A stretch of 56,763 nt of DNA from Catenulispora rubra (GTDB taxonomy: Bacteria; Actinomycetota; Actinomycetes; Streptomycetales; Catenulisporaceae): NCBI RefSeq assembly GCF_015356825.1, contig NZ_JAACYW010000043.1, positions 1-56,763 on the forward strand, in the 5' to 3' direction. Position numbers and translations under genes: made by a program. How positions within the stretch are numbered: the stretch's first letter is position 1; each line of letters begins with the position of its first letter. The notes beneath the pieces are model-generated. The model saw only the letters and a list, made by a program, of their open reading frames with translations. It had not been told where the DNA came from and searched no databases. Below are positions 1-9,000 of this stretch, in pieces.

Positions 1-1
1 G

Positions 2-493
2 GTGTTGGACGTCCGCGGGATCGGGCCGGGTGACCGGTTCCGGCTTCTGGCGGAGACCGAGGCGGGGTTGGAGCCGGCGATGTTCTGGTTGGGCGAGAAT
101 GGCATGCCGCTGACAGTGTCGACCTGGAAGGGCATTTTCGCCACGGCGAACCTGCGCTGCCGGGCGGTGGGGGTGGAGTTGAGTGCCCACGCGCACGCCC
201 TGCGCCATACGTTCGCGGTGATCACCCTGGAGCAGTTGCAGCGCGGGCACATCAGGGCTTTGGCCGAGATGAACACCGATCAGCGATTGCACTATCAGAG
301 GATCTTCGGGGATCCGATGGACTTGGTGCGACGCAGACTCGGGCACGCCTCGCAGCTGACGACGCTGATCTACCTGAACGCGTTGCAGGAGCTGGAGATG
401 GAGACGCGCATGGCGCTGGTCCCTGACGGCTGGGAGGACCCGCGCGAGATGCCGCTGGCGCTGTTCGGCGTCGACGAGGGAACAGGGGCATGA
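2..493 (+). CDS. Tyrosine recombinase, C-terminal part (runs in from the left edge)
   Basis: C-terminal catalytic part of a phage-integrase-family tyrosine recombinase, cut by the window edge. The visible part has the box II signature: an H-x-L-R-H-T motif (HALRHTF, about residues 65-71), then RRRLGHASQLTTLIYL, where the Gly-His and the final Tyr match the family's second His and the nucleophilic Tyr. The Arg I region would lie upstream of the window. Its stop overlaps the ATG of the next gene (ATGA at 490-493), so it is translationally coupled to it. It is the first of three consecutive recombinase-like genes, an arrangement known from Tn554-type and recombinase-in-trio elements. The family call is firm; the element type is inferred from gene order. 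Confidence 0.88.
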   Translation: MLDVRGIGPGDRFRLLAETEAGLEPAMFWLGENGMPLTVSTWKGIFATANLRCRAVGVELSAHAHALRHTFAVITLEQLQRGHIRALAEMNTDQRLHYQRIFGDPMDLVRRRLGHASQLTTLIYLNALQELEMETRMALVPDGWEDPREMPLALFGVDEGTGA

Positions 494-2361
494 GCCGGCG
501 CACTGGACGTGGCAGCACCGGTCCGGGGCGGGGCTCGCCGCTGCCCGGTGACGGATTCCAGGTGCCTGTTCCGGTGCTGCCGTCGGTGACCGGTTCGCTG
601 GTGGTGGAGTTCCACGGCGACGATGGACGGCGGCGGTCCTTCGACTTTGGCGAGTTGCCCATGCGGGGATGGCGGTCGATGCTGGCTCAGGCGTTCGCGC
701 TGCGCACCGGGTACGGAGGCGCTGTCCGCACCCTGACCAGCGCCCAGAGCACGATGACGATGACCAAGCGTTTCGTCTGCTGGCTGGATGGACTGGACCG
801 GCCGCCCGCGACGCCAGCCGATTGCAGGCGCGTCCACATCAACGCCTTCTTCGCGCGCACCGAACACGCCCCGGTGACTCGCCAGCGCGATCTGGCCGAT
901 CTGCGGGAGCTGTTGCGACCGGTGCGCTCGCGGATGCCGGAGGAAGTATTCGATGCGCTATGCCGTCGGAACATCCGCCAGGAGGCCGCCGGGGTAGGCG
1001 GTTTCTCGGACGGGGAGTGGAACCGGTTGCTGGCAGCTGCCCGTACCGACTGCGCGGCGGTGGCCCGGCGGCTGAGGGCCGGCAGGGAACTGGCCCGGGT
1101 GTTCCGGGAACAGCCGGGGCTGCTCGGCGGCGTCGAGCGGCTCAGGGGCGCGACTCTGGCCGCCACGCAGGACACCGGGACAGTTCCCGGCTTCTCGGGC
1201 AGCGGGTTCTCCACCCGCAAAGAGATGGCCGGTCAGCTGGCGCTGTGCCTGGACGACTTGTCGCCGGTGATGGTCCTGATGACCGCGCTGACCGAGCGCA
1301 ACGGCGAGACCGTCAAGGAGCTTCCAGCCCAGCATCGGGTGCTGGAGAGCCGGGCAGTGGAGCTGACAGTCATTAAACGTCGCCGCGGAGCGGCTTCGTG
1401 GACGGAGACGGTGACATGGGAGATCGGGCGGCCGGGTCGGGAGCTGCACACTCCGGGAGGTCTCTATCTGCTGCTGCACGACCTTACCGAGCACGCCCGG
1501 TCAGTCTGCGGATCTCCGCTGCTGCTGTGCATCTGGTCGCAGCGCAACCAACTGAGCAGTCGCGGGGAGTACTACGCGCCGTTCCAGGACACACTGCACC
1601 CCCAACAACCACGCGGGCTGATGTCCTGGGCGCTGCACCGGCCACGGCCCCTGCTGGCCGACCCGGTGACAGCCGACTCGCACGACGAAGCCCCGGCACC
1701 GGCTGAGCCGCTGGCCTTGACCCTCAATCGGGTCAAGACCACCGCCGACGCACACCGGACCAGAAGCCTTGGCGGGCACCTGCCCTCCTCGGCAAAGTCG
1801 AACACGGCGCAGGTGCTATTCCGCCACTACCTCCGCCCTGACCTGGCGACCCGGGAATGGGCCGATGGAGTGGTACAGGATGCGCTGCGCGAGGCCGAAC
1901 ACAGCGTCCTGATGGCACACGAACAGCAGGCGCTGCGCGCTCACCAGGAAGCCGCGCGGGCACGGGGCGGAGGGGCGAGGGTCATCGAGGCGGACGTCGC
2001 CAGGGAGCTGCTACCGCTGGCCCAGGAGACCGCTTGGGGGGCATGCCGCGACGCCGAGCACCACCCGGTGACGAACACACCATGCCAGGACTCGCTGCTG
2101 GACTGCCTACACTGCGGAAACTGCCTGGTCACCCGTGACCACCTGCCCGCCCTGCTAGCGCTGCTCGATGCCCTGTCAGCGCGCTATCAGCGCATGGACA
2201 TCGACCAGTGGTGGCGCCGCTACGGCCCGGCCTGGGCTGCGCTGCGGCGCGACATCCTCGTGAAGTTCGACCCGGCCGAGGTCGAAGCAGCCCGCACCCG
2301 GCTGGCCCCGAACGCCGATGAGCTGCTGGACCTGGTCGAAAACCCTTGGGAGCATCCGTGA
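490..2361 (+). CDS. Second tyrosine-recombinase-like protein of the trio
   Basis: A 623-residue protein coupled to the recombinase before it (ATGA) and overlapping the next gene by 4 bases. Recombinase features are weaker than in its neighbours. A segment reading TERNGETVKEL (around residue 265) resembles the Arg I box, and a C-terminal stretch with R-T-R-S-L-G-G-H followed by RHYLRPD resembles the His/Arg and Tyr boxes. A Cys-rich patch near residues 535-555 (C-x2-C-x2-C pattern) could bind metal. The likely role is a partner recombinase in a three-recombinase transposition complex, comparable to TnpB of Tn554-like elements. This rests on position and partial motifs, so the function is inferred rather than recognised outright. 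Confidence 0.7.
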   Translation: MSRRTGRGSTGPGRGSPLPGDGFQVPVPVLPSVTGSLVVEFHGDDGRRRSFDFGELPMRGWRSMLAQAFALRTGYGGAVRTLTSAQSTMTMTKRFVCWLDGLDRPPATPADCRRVHINAFFARTEHAPVTRQRDLADLRELLRPVRSRMPEEVFDALCRRNIRQEAAGVGGFSDGEWNRLLAAARTDCAAVARRLRAGRELARVFREQPGLLGGVERLRGATLAATQDTGTVPGFSGSGFSTRKEMAGQLALCLDDLSPVMVLMTALTERNGETVKELPAQHRVLESRAVELTVIKRRRGAASWTETVTWEIGRPGRELHTPGGLYLLLHDLTEHARSVCGSPLLLCIWSQRNQLSSRGEYYAPFQDTLHPQQPRGLMSWALHRPRPLLADPVTADSHDEAPAPAEPLALTLNRVKTTADAHRTRSLGGHLPSSAKSNTAQVLFRHYLRPDLATREWADGVVQDALREAEHSVLMAHEQQALRAHQEAARARGGGARVIEADVARELLPLAQETAWGACRDAEHHPVTNTPCQDSLLDCLHCGNCLVTRDHLPALLALLDALSARYQRMDIDQWWRRYGPAWAALRRDILVKFDPAEVEAARTRLAPNADELLDLVENPWEHP

Positions 2362-4439
2362 GCACTGCCCTGTCCGAGCCGATCGGCGACGACCCGTTCG
2401 TGCTGCGCGCTCGTCGGCTCCGTCCCGGCGTCCTCCTGCAGGCGACCGCCCGTTTCAGCAGCCCGGTATGGGACCTGTCTCCGGCGCTGCTTAAGGAGAA
2501 TGCCTCGGCGCTGAGGCTCTACTTCGACACCATCCCGGACCGGTTCCAGAACGCGGCCAGGCGGCTGTTCGAGGCGCTGTTGTCCGGTCCGCTCCCTGAT
2601 GGTGAGATCAGGCCCGACATCGCCAGGATTCGCCAGACGTTCACCGGGCTGAAGACGTTTCTGGTCTGGCTCGATGCGCGCTGGCTGCCCGAGCGGGCCG
2701 GGCTCGGGCACCTGACCGGCGAGGATCTGGAGGCCTACGTCAGGCACCTGCTGACGGTGATGCCGGACCGCCCCCGCCGACGCGTGACGCTGCGCCGCCA
2801 AGTACGGCTGCTCTGGCACTGGAGGTCAGCCCTGGGGCCCGACGCGCTCAGGTTCGATCCGCTGATGGTCGACGGCTGGCTGGAGACGACTGGCGCTCAC
2901 GGCCGGGAGAACTCTACCGCTCGTATTCCCGAACCCGTGCTCGGGGCGCTCTTGGCCTGGGCGTTGCGGTTCGTCGATGACTTTGCCGAGGACATCCTGC
3001 GCGCCGAGCAACTGCGCCGCAGGCTGCGTGCACCACTGGAACAGACCGGGCGGCTCAAACCTGGCGAGGCTGTCGCCAGGATCCGGGCCGCGCTGGATGA
3101 GCATGTCGCCGATGACCGCCCGCTGCCGGGCCGGCAGGGCCAGCTCAACAGGTTCTACTTCGCGCAGCTGCTGCGGATCGAGCGCTCCCACCTGACCAGA
3201 CCGCGGTGCCAGGCCGAGATCGACACCGTGATCGAGAAGGTTGGCCTGACCTCGACGACTTGTTACGACATGACCATCACCGCCCGGCTCAACGGCCGTC
3301 CCTGGGCGGCTGGCATCGGCACCGACCACTGCGAGCCATACGGTCTGGCCAGGCTGGCCAGGACGGTGCAAGCCGCCGCCTACGTGATCATCGCTTTCCT
3401 CAGCGGGATACGCGACTGCGAAATTAAGCACTTACAACGTGGCTGCCTGCACATCCAGCGCGACGCCGACGGGAACGCCTATCGCTGGAAGGTCGCGAGC
3501 CTGGCGTTCAAGGGCGAGATCGATATCGCGGGCGCCCCGGCGGTGTGGACGGTCGGCGAACCGGTGGCCCGAGCCGTTGCCGTCCTGGAGACCCTCCAGC
3601 TCCCCGACCAGACGTTCCTGTTCGCCCGGCTTCACCACAGCCCCGCATACAGCAGGGGCCTTGGCCAAGCGCTGAGCTCCGCCGCCACTAACGAACAGCT
3701 CAACGAGTTCGTCGCCTGGATCACCGACTACTGCCGTCAGACCGGCCGCCTGGACGGCATCCCCTTGATCGACAAGCGCGTGTTCAACCTCACCACCAGT
3801 CAGTTCCGTAGAACCCTTGCCTGGTTCATCGCCCGCCGCCCCGGCGGTGTGATCGCCGGCGCGCTGGCCTACCGACACCACTCGATTCAAATGTTCGAGG
3901 GCTACGCGGGAACCAGCGACTCCGGCTTCCGCGCCGAGGTCGAAGCCGAGCAGGCCATAACCCGCGGAGCGGTCTACATGGAAATGATCGAAGCCCACGA
4001 CCACCTCGATCTTGCCGGGCCTTCAGCTGCCGAGGCCGCCGAACGGCTCAAGGACTTCGGCGACCGGGCCCAGTATCAAGGAAGGATGGCTCTCGACCGG
4101 AGCCGACTCCTGCGGATCATGAAGAACAACGATCCGGCGATCTACCCAGGCGAGTTCGTGACCTGCGTCCACAACGCTGCCACCGCGCTCTGCGAGAAAG
4201 CCAAGAACGCCCGCGCCGAAGGACTGCCCGAACACGGCGGCTGCCTCCCGCTGGCCTGCCGCAACGTCGCATTGACCGATGAGAACACCCGCGCCTGGCA
4301 GCGGGAGCTGCACCGAATCGAGGAACGCCTGAACGCTGGCCGGGCCCTGCCGCCCCTGCTCGCGGCCCGTCTGACTACCCGCCACGCCGAGATCAGCCAG
4401 TTCCTCGCCCGACATGCACAGATCGCGCCGACCTCATGA
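2358..4439 (+). CDS. Third tyrosine recombinase of the trio
   Basis: A tyrosine recombinase of about 693 residues. I place the start at GTG 2358, which overlaps the previous stop (GTGA); an in-frame TTG at 2346 is possible but less likely. A core-binding-like N-terminal half is followed by a catalytic half. The Arg I box is SGIRDCEIKHL. A segment TTSQFRRTLAWF replaces the usual His-x-x-Arg with Gln-x-x-Arg, and YRHHSIQMFEGYAG supplies the His and the candidate nucleophilic Tyr. The C-terminus holds a Cys/His-containing tail. It overlaps the following TnpC-like gene by ATGA, so all four genes form one coupled unit. The family assignment is confident. The Gln substitution may be natural for this subfamily. 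Confidence 0.82.
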   Translation: MSTALSEPIGDDPFVLRARRLRPGVLLQATARFSSPVWDLSPALLKENASALRLYFDTIPDRFQNAARRLFEALLSGPLPDGEIRPDIARIRQTFTGLKTFLVWLDARWLPERAGLGHLTGEDLEAYVRHLLTVMPDRPRRRVTLRRQVRLLWHWRSALGPDALRFDPLMVDGWLETTGAHGRENSTARIPEPVLGALLAWALRFVDDFAEDILRAEQLRRRLRAPLEQTGRLKPGEAVARIRAALDEHVADDRPLPGRQGQLNRFYFAQLLRIERSHLTRPRCQAEIDTVIEKVGLTSTTCYDMTITARLNGRPWAAGIGTDHCEPYGLARLARTVQAAAYVIIAFLSGIRDCEIKHLQRGCLHIQRDADGNAYRWKVASLAFKGEIDIAGAPAVWTVGEPVARAVAVLETLQLPDQTFLFARLHHSPAYSRGLGQALSSAATNEQLNEFVAWITDYCRQTGRLDGIPLIDKRVFNLTTSQFRRTLAWFIARRPGGVIAGALAYRHHSIQMFEGYAGTSDSGFRAEVEAEQAITRGAVYMEMIEAHDHLDLAGPSAAEAAERLKDFGDRAQYQGRMALDRSRLLRIMKNNDPAIYPGEFVTCVHNAATALCEKAKNARAEGLPEHGGCLPLACRNVALTDENTRAWQRELHRIEERLNAGRALPPLLAARLTTRHAEISQFLARHAQIAPTS

Positions 4440-4821
4440 ACCGCGACGTCTCCGAAGCGGCCGCCCGCAGACGTCTGGAGGAGATGCTCCGGGCCTGCCA
4501 TGCCGAAAACACCCGCCCCAGCGTCCTGACGCTTGCCGGCCAGCTCGGAATGAGCAACACCACGTTCCGCCGCCGCTTTCCGGAGATCGCCAGCGAGATT
4601 GCTGCGCACCGCACGCCGTCCGCCCGCACCCCGGCCGACGGCCGAGCCCGAACGACATCCTGACCGCGCGAAACGCCAAGCTGCGCCGCGCCAACCGGGA
4701 ACTCACCGACCAGCTCAAGCTGGCCGCCGCGCAGATCCAACACCTCGCTCTGCGCAACGCGCGTCTGACACGAGCACTGGAGGACCAAGCCAACGTCACC
4801 CGCCTCGGCCGCCACCGGTGA
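4436..4821 (+). pseudogene. TnpC-like accessory protein of the recombinase trio, frameshifted
   Basis: Two halves of a roughly 128-residue protein lie in different frames. The first half, from ATG 4436 (overlapping the upstream stop), gives an Arg/Glu-rich helix and a helix-turn-helix-like segment (VLTLAGQLGMSNTTFRRRF) and stops at 4661-4663. The second half, in the frame running to 4821, gives a coiled coil rich in Leu, Ala, Asn and Arg, beginning NDILTARNAKLRRANREL. Joined by a shift around 4620-4655 they match the usual build and length of the small DNA-binding and coiled-coil protein (TnpC or DUF6262-like) that ends such operons. The break could be decay, a sequencing error or, less likely, programmed frameshifting. 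Confidence 0.6.
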
Positions 4822-5001
4822 CGAGCCCCTCGAGCGTCTACGTTTCCTGTTCGATAGGCGACGCCGGACCACCTCCGCCTGGTCAGACGTCACCGGAGCG
4901 AGCGACGAGGACCAGGCCCATAATGCGGGGACCGGAATACGATCTTGCACCGCGACTTCGACGAGGTCATCTAGGTCGCACCGAATACCTGGACCATATG
5001 C

Positions 5002-5060
5002 CGTTAACGACCGTGTCACCTGACCCAAACGGCTGTGATCAAGCCGTCTGACGTGCTGCT
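5002..5060 (+). repeat. Direct repeat copy 1 (island boundary candidate)
   Basis: A 32-base block at 5002-5033 (ending in CACCTGACCCAAACGGC) occurs again at 32962-32993 with one mismatch. About 26 further bases stay similar (roughly 20 of 26) in both places. It lies about 180 bases after the recombinase quartet and before the Tn3 remnant. The same repeat at 32962 sits just past the 3' end of the integrase pseudogene. The direct orientation and the spacing of about 28 kb make it a candidate attachment site or element end. Apart from this repeat, 4822-5120 shows no gene. Confidence 0.6.
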
Positions 5061-5120
5061 CTTCTTCGGTTCGGCTGATTGCCCCTTCTCAGGGTTCGGA
5101 TTACGGCATGATGCGCGGCC

Positions 5121-5713
5121 ATGGGGCGGCAGATAGTCGGGATGGCAGCACGCCTGGCCCAGGTGCTGCATCGGACGATCGACTGGAAGGTCATCGAGGA
5201 CAACTACGACTTGGTGATGAAGTACGCCGCGGCCATCGACTCGGGGACCGCCACAGCCGAGGCGGTGCTGTCACGGTTCCGCGGCGGGTCTCCCACCCGG
5301 CCTACCAGGCGATGCTGGAGATCGGTAAGGCTCAAAGAACGATCTTCATACGTCGTTATCTGCGCGATCGGGACCTTCAGCGGCAGATCGAGGAAGGGCT
5401 GAACGTCGTAGAGGCCTGGAACCGCGCCAACGCGGTGATCGCCTACGGCAAATCCGGGGAGATCTCCACCAACCGCAAGAAGGAGCTGGAGATGACGGTG
5501 GCGTGCCTGCGGATCTTGCAAGCGGGCCTCGTATACGTGAATACCCTGATGCTCCAGCACGTCCTGGCCGAGCCCGAGTGGGCCGACCTGTTGGGTCCGG
5601 CCGATCGGCGCGGCCTGACGGCGCTGTTCTGGGAGCACATCCGCCCTTACGGGGAGGTGCGCTTGAACCTGTCGAACCGTCTGAGCATCGGCGGTGGCTC
5701 CGCAGCAGCGTAG
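5121..5713 (+). pseudogene. Tn3-family transposase, C-terminal fragment with frameshift
   Basis: Remnant of the C-terminal end of a Tn3-family DDE transposase. The first part (frame of 5121) contains IDWKVIEDNYDLVMKYA and a GTATAEAVL segment. The reading then moves to the other frame at about 5280 and continues through HPAYQAMLEIGKAQRTIF, VVEAWNRANAVIAYG and RRGLTALFWEHIRPYGE to a stop at 5711-5713. These are landmarks of the family's conserved C-terminal region. The N-terminal three quarters, including most of the catalytic core, are absent and a frameshift is present, so the gene is dead. A second, shorter tail of the same kind lies at 38024-38127, again directly upstream of a Trypco2 gene. 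Confidence 0.8.
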
Positions 5714-5791
5714 GACGACCTGATGGCGTGCCCGGTACGAGGTGTGGCGGGCTATGGAAACGGGCGAGCCCGAGAATGAAGGGGTGGAGGC

Positions 5792-6091
5792 ATGATCGAG
5801 CTGACTGCTTTGATCAGACAACTGCGGATGGAGTTGCAGGAGGCGGTGGTCGCCGGCGATGGCGCGGCTCTTCGGTTCGAGCTGGGGCCGATCGAGCTGG
5901 AGGTCGTCGTGGCGGTGGAGCGTTCCGCCGAAACCGGTAGCAAGCTGCGCTTCTTGGTGGCGGAAGCACACGCCGACGGCAAGTGGGATGCCACCCGGAC
6001 CCAGCGGATCAAGCTCACTCTCACCCCGAAGCTGGACGGCACGGAGGTCACCGCGCTCATCGCCGGGACGGCCGAGCCCGGCGAGGAGTAA
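5792..6091 (+). CDS. Trypco2-domain protein (trypsin-co-occurring domain)
   Basis: A small 99-residue protein that is essentially one Trypco2 domain. It begins MIELTALIRQLRMEL, has a central beta-rich part (FELGPIELEVVV) and a C-terminal IKLTLTPKLDG segment. Trypco2 is known as a domain found next to trypsin-like peptidases in prokaryotic NTP-dependent conflict systems, and is thought to act as an adaptor pairing the protease-STAND protein with partners. A ribosome site GGTGGAGG sits just before the ATG, and the stop is 2 bases from the GTG of the protease gene, so the two are co-translated. A close paralogue lies at 37634-37933 in cassette 2. The family call is strong; the adaptor role is inferred from the literature on the family. 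Confidence 0.88.
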   Translation: MIELTALIRQLRMELQEAVVAGDGAALRFELGPIELEVVVAVERSAETGSKLRFLVAEAHADGKWDATRTQRIKLTLTPKLDGTEVTALIAGTAEPGEE

Positions 6092-6093
6092 GC

Positions 6094-9000
6094 GTGGCAG
6101 CCGACGGGCCGGAGAAGGGGCGCGCTGTCCAAGTCGTCGCACACCACCGGAACGGAAAGGACAAGCTCGGCTCCGGATACCTGGTCACCGCCAACCTGGT
6201 GATAACCGCACAGCATGTGGTGGGTGACGCGGCCCGCGTGAGCATCCGATTCGTTGACGCGCCTGGCCGGGTCCGCAAGGAGACCGGAAGAACGGAGTGG
6301 GCGCACGAGGACGTGGACGTGGCGCTGGTACGCCTGAACGTTTCCGTCTCGCATCCGGGCTCGATAAAACCGGTCCGGTACGGAAGGCTAACCGGCGAGG
6401 CGGAATGCCAAGCGGTGGGCTACCCCTGGTTCACGCTGCGCGACGGAGGCAGGAGAGCCGCCGCGGCGTCCCCGGGCAAGTACCGGGAATCTCGCCACAT
6501 CCGTGCGACCTGCAATCCCTTCAACAACGACATTTCGGGGATGCTGCAGCTGGCTGTCGGTTCGCCACCCCCGCCGCATCCGGATGGTCCCGAGCGCTCA
6601 CCCTGGGAAGGGATGTCCGGGGCCGCCGTGTTCGCCGAAGGCGTCTTGATCGGGATCGTGACCGATAACTTCTGGCGCGAGGGGCCGGGCCTGCTGACCG
6701 CGCGGCGCGTCGAACAGTGGTACACACTGCCGACTGACCAACTGGCAGCACTGAGCGGGCTGATCGGTGTGCCGGACGCCGATCATCAGCTGATCCCCAT
6801 GCGATCCATAACTGGTCCGGCAGCGCCCAGCCGGGGATCGGCCGCATCCCGCCCGTCGGCGGTCGCCACCGCGATGACCGAGTCTCCTTACCGGGGTCTG
6901 GCAGCGTTCGAAGAACAGGACGCCGATTTCTACTTCGGCCGCAACGAGGCTGTCGGTCAGGTGCTGCGTCGCATGTCGCACTGTCTGAGCAGTTCGGGGC
7001 TGTTGATGGTGTCCGGCGTGTCGGGGGTGGGCAAGTCATCGCTGCTGCAGGCCGGAGTACTGTCACAAATCCGCAGCGATGGGCTTGACGGTGCTCCGGA
7101 GGCGGCGCAGTGGCCGTCTGTGGTGCTCACGCCGGGCCGGGATCCGCTGCACGAGTTGGCCAACATCGCTGCGCTCGCCGGACTCGACGCAGCCACGACG
7201 CATCAGGCGATCAAGGCCGATCCCTCGGGTTTCGCGCTCACGGCGCGCCAGGTCGCGCAGGTTCGGCCCGTCGGAACAGAGCCGGGCCGACTCACGGCCG
7301 GGCGCAGCCGAAGACTGCTGCTCATCGTCGACCAGTTCGAGCAGCTTTTCACCCAGTGTCACGATGAAGACCAGCGCGTCGCTTTCCTTACTGCCCTGGA
7401 AGCGGCAGCGGGATGTGGCTCTGATGCCGGGAATCGCGCTGCCGCCCTGGTGGTGCTGGTGGTCCGCGCCGACTTCGAGGCGCGCTGCGCGGCCTATCCG
7501 CTGCTGACCAACGTGGTCCAGGACCGGTACCTGCTTACCGCAATGACGGAACGCCAACTGCGGATGGCAATCACCGAGCCCGCCAAGGAGCTCGGCTCGG
7601 ACGTTGACGACGAACTCGTCAGGCAGCTGCTTGAGGAAATCCGTGGCCAAGCACCTGGACGCGATCCGATGGGGCCTGGACGTGGGATCGCGGCGCCTGC
7701 GGGCATCCTGCCCATGCTGTCCTATGCCCTGGACACGGCGTGGCGCACCCGTGCCCAGAACAAACTGATGATGGCCGACTACGACCGCACCGGGGGCATC
7801 GAACGCGCTGTCGCCACCAGCGCAGACGAAGCCTACAACGAGCTCACCCCCGCTCAGCAGGCTACCGCCCGCACAGTATTTCTTCGGTTGACCGCCACCA
7901 GCCCCGACGGCACCACTACTGCCGATCGTGTCCCCCGTGCCGAACTTCTCGGCGGCAAAGACACCATGAAGGCCCGCGACGTCGAGGCGGTTCTGGAAGC
8001 CTTCGCCGGCAAGCGGCTGCTGACCCTGTCCGCCGAAAGTGTGGAGATCAGCCACGAGGTTCTCTTCCGGGCCTGGCCGCAGTTGTACGAGGGCTGGCTC
8101 TTCGACACGCAAGCCGACCGCATCATCCGCTCCCGCATGCGGACAGCCGCCGGCGAGTGGGTCCGCCACAGCCGGGACCCGTCCTATCTGTATGCCGGAA
8201 GCCTGCTAAAGAACGCGCTCGACACGACGGACCGAATCGGCCCGGCTCGCCAGCCGGAGCTCAGTTCGGTCGAACAAGAATTCCTCCATGCCAGCACTCG
8301 GGCCCGCCGACGCATACGCGCCTCGCGGCGTGGCGGCCTCGCGGCGCTGCTCGCGTTGACTCTCGGGCTGGCAGTGGCGACCGCCGCGGCGTACCAGGCC
8401 AGCCGCACAGCTACCGCACAGCGCGATACCGCTGCCCGTCAGCGCAACGCGGCCATCGCCAGCCAGTTGGACACCGAGTCGCAGACAGCAACCGATCCGA
8501 CTGCTTCAAAGATAGAGAGCTTGGCAGCATGGCACATCGACCCCACGCCCCAAACCCGATACGCCATGATCAACGCCGCGCTCCGCCCCATACCCGGAAG
8601 CCTGGCTAACTACATGCTCACGCTTCCCGTAAACCAAGTGGCAATCAGCCCTGACGGCAAGATGCTGGCCACCGGCAGTCACGACGGCACGGTACGGCTG
8701 TGGAACGTGGCCACCGCTCAACCGATCGGTCGCCCCCTCATCAACACTAATCAGTACACATTGATGGCCTTCAGCCCCGACAGCCAAACCCTTGCCGTCG
8801 CAGGTAGGGATGGCATCCGCGTGTGGAACGTGGCTACTCAACAGCCTATGGGACAGCTGGACATGCCACCTGATCTCCCTATGTCCATAGCCTTTAGCCC
8901 TGACGGAAAGATTCTGGCAACTGGGAACCTAGACGGCACTGTGGGGTTGTGGAACTTCGCCACCCGTCAGGCGATCACTGGCATCCTCACCGAGCGCGCC

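Noticed and set aside
5983..6093. Upstream extension of the trypsin-nSTAND1-WD40 gene
   Set aside because: The frame is open, but this part overlaps the Trypco2 gene in another frame and adds a Pro/His/Arg-rich, non-domain sequence. GTG 6094 gives a normal protease start.
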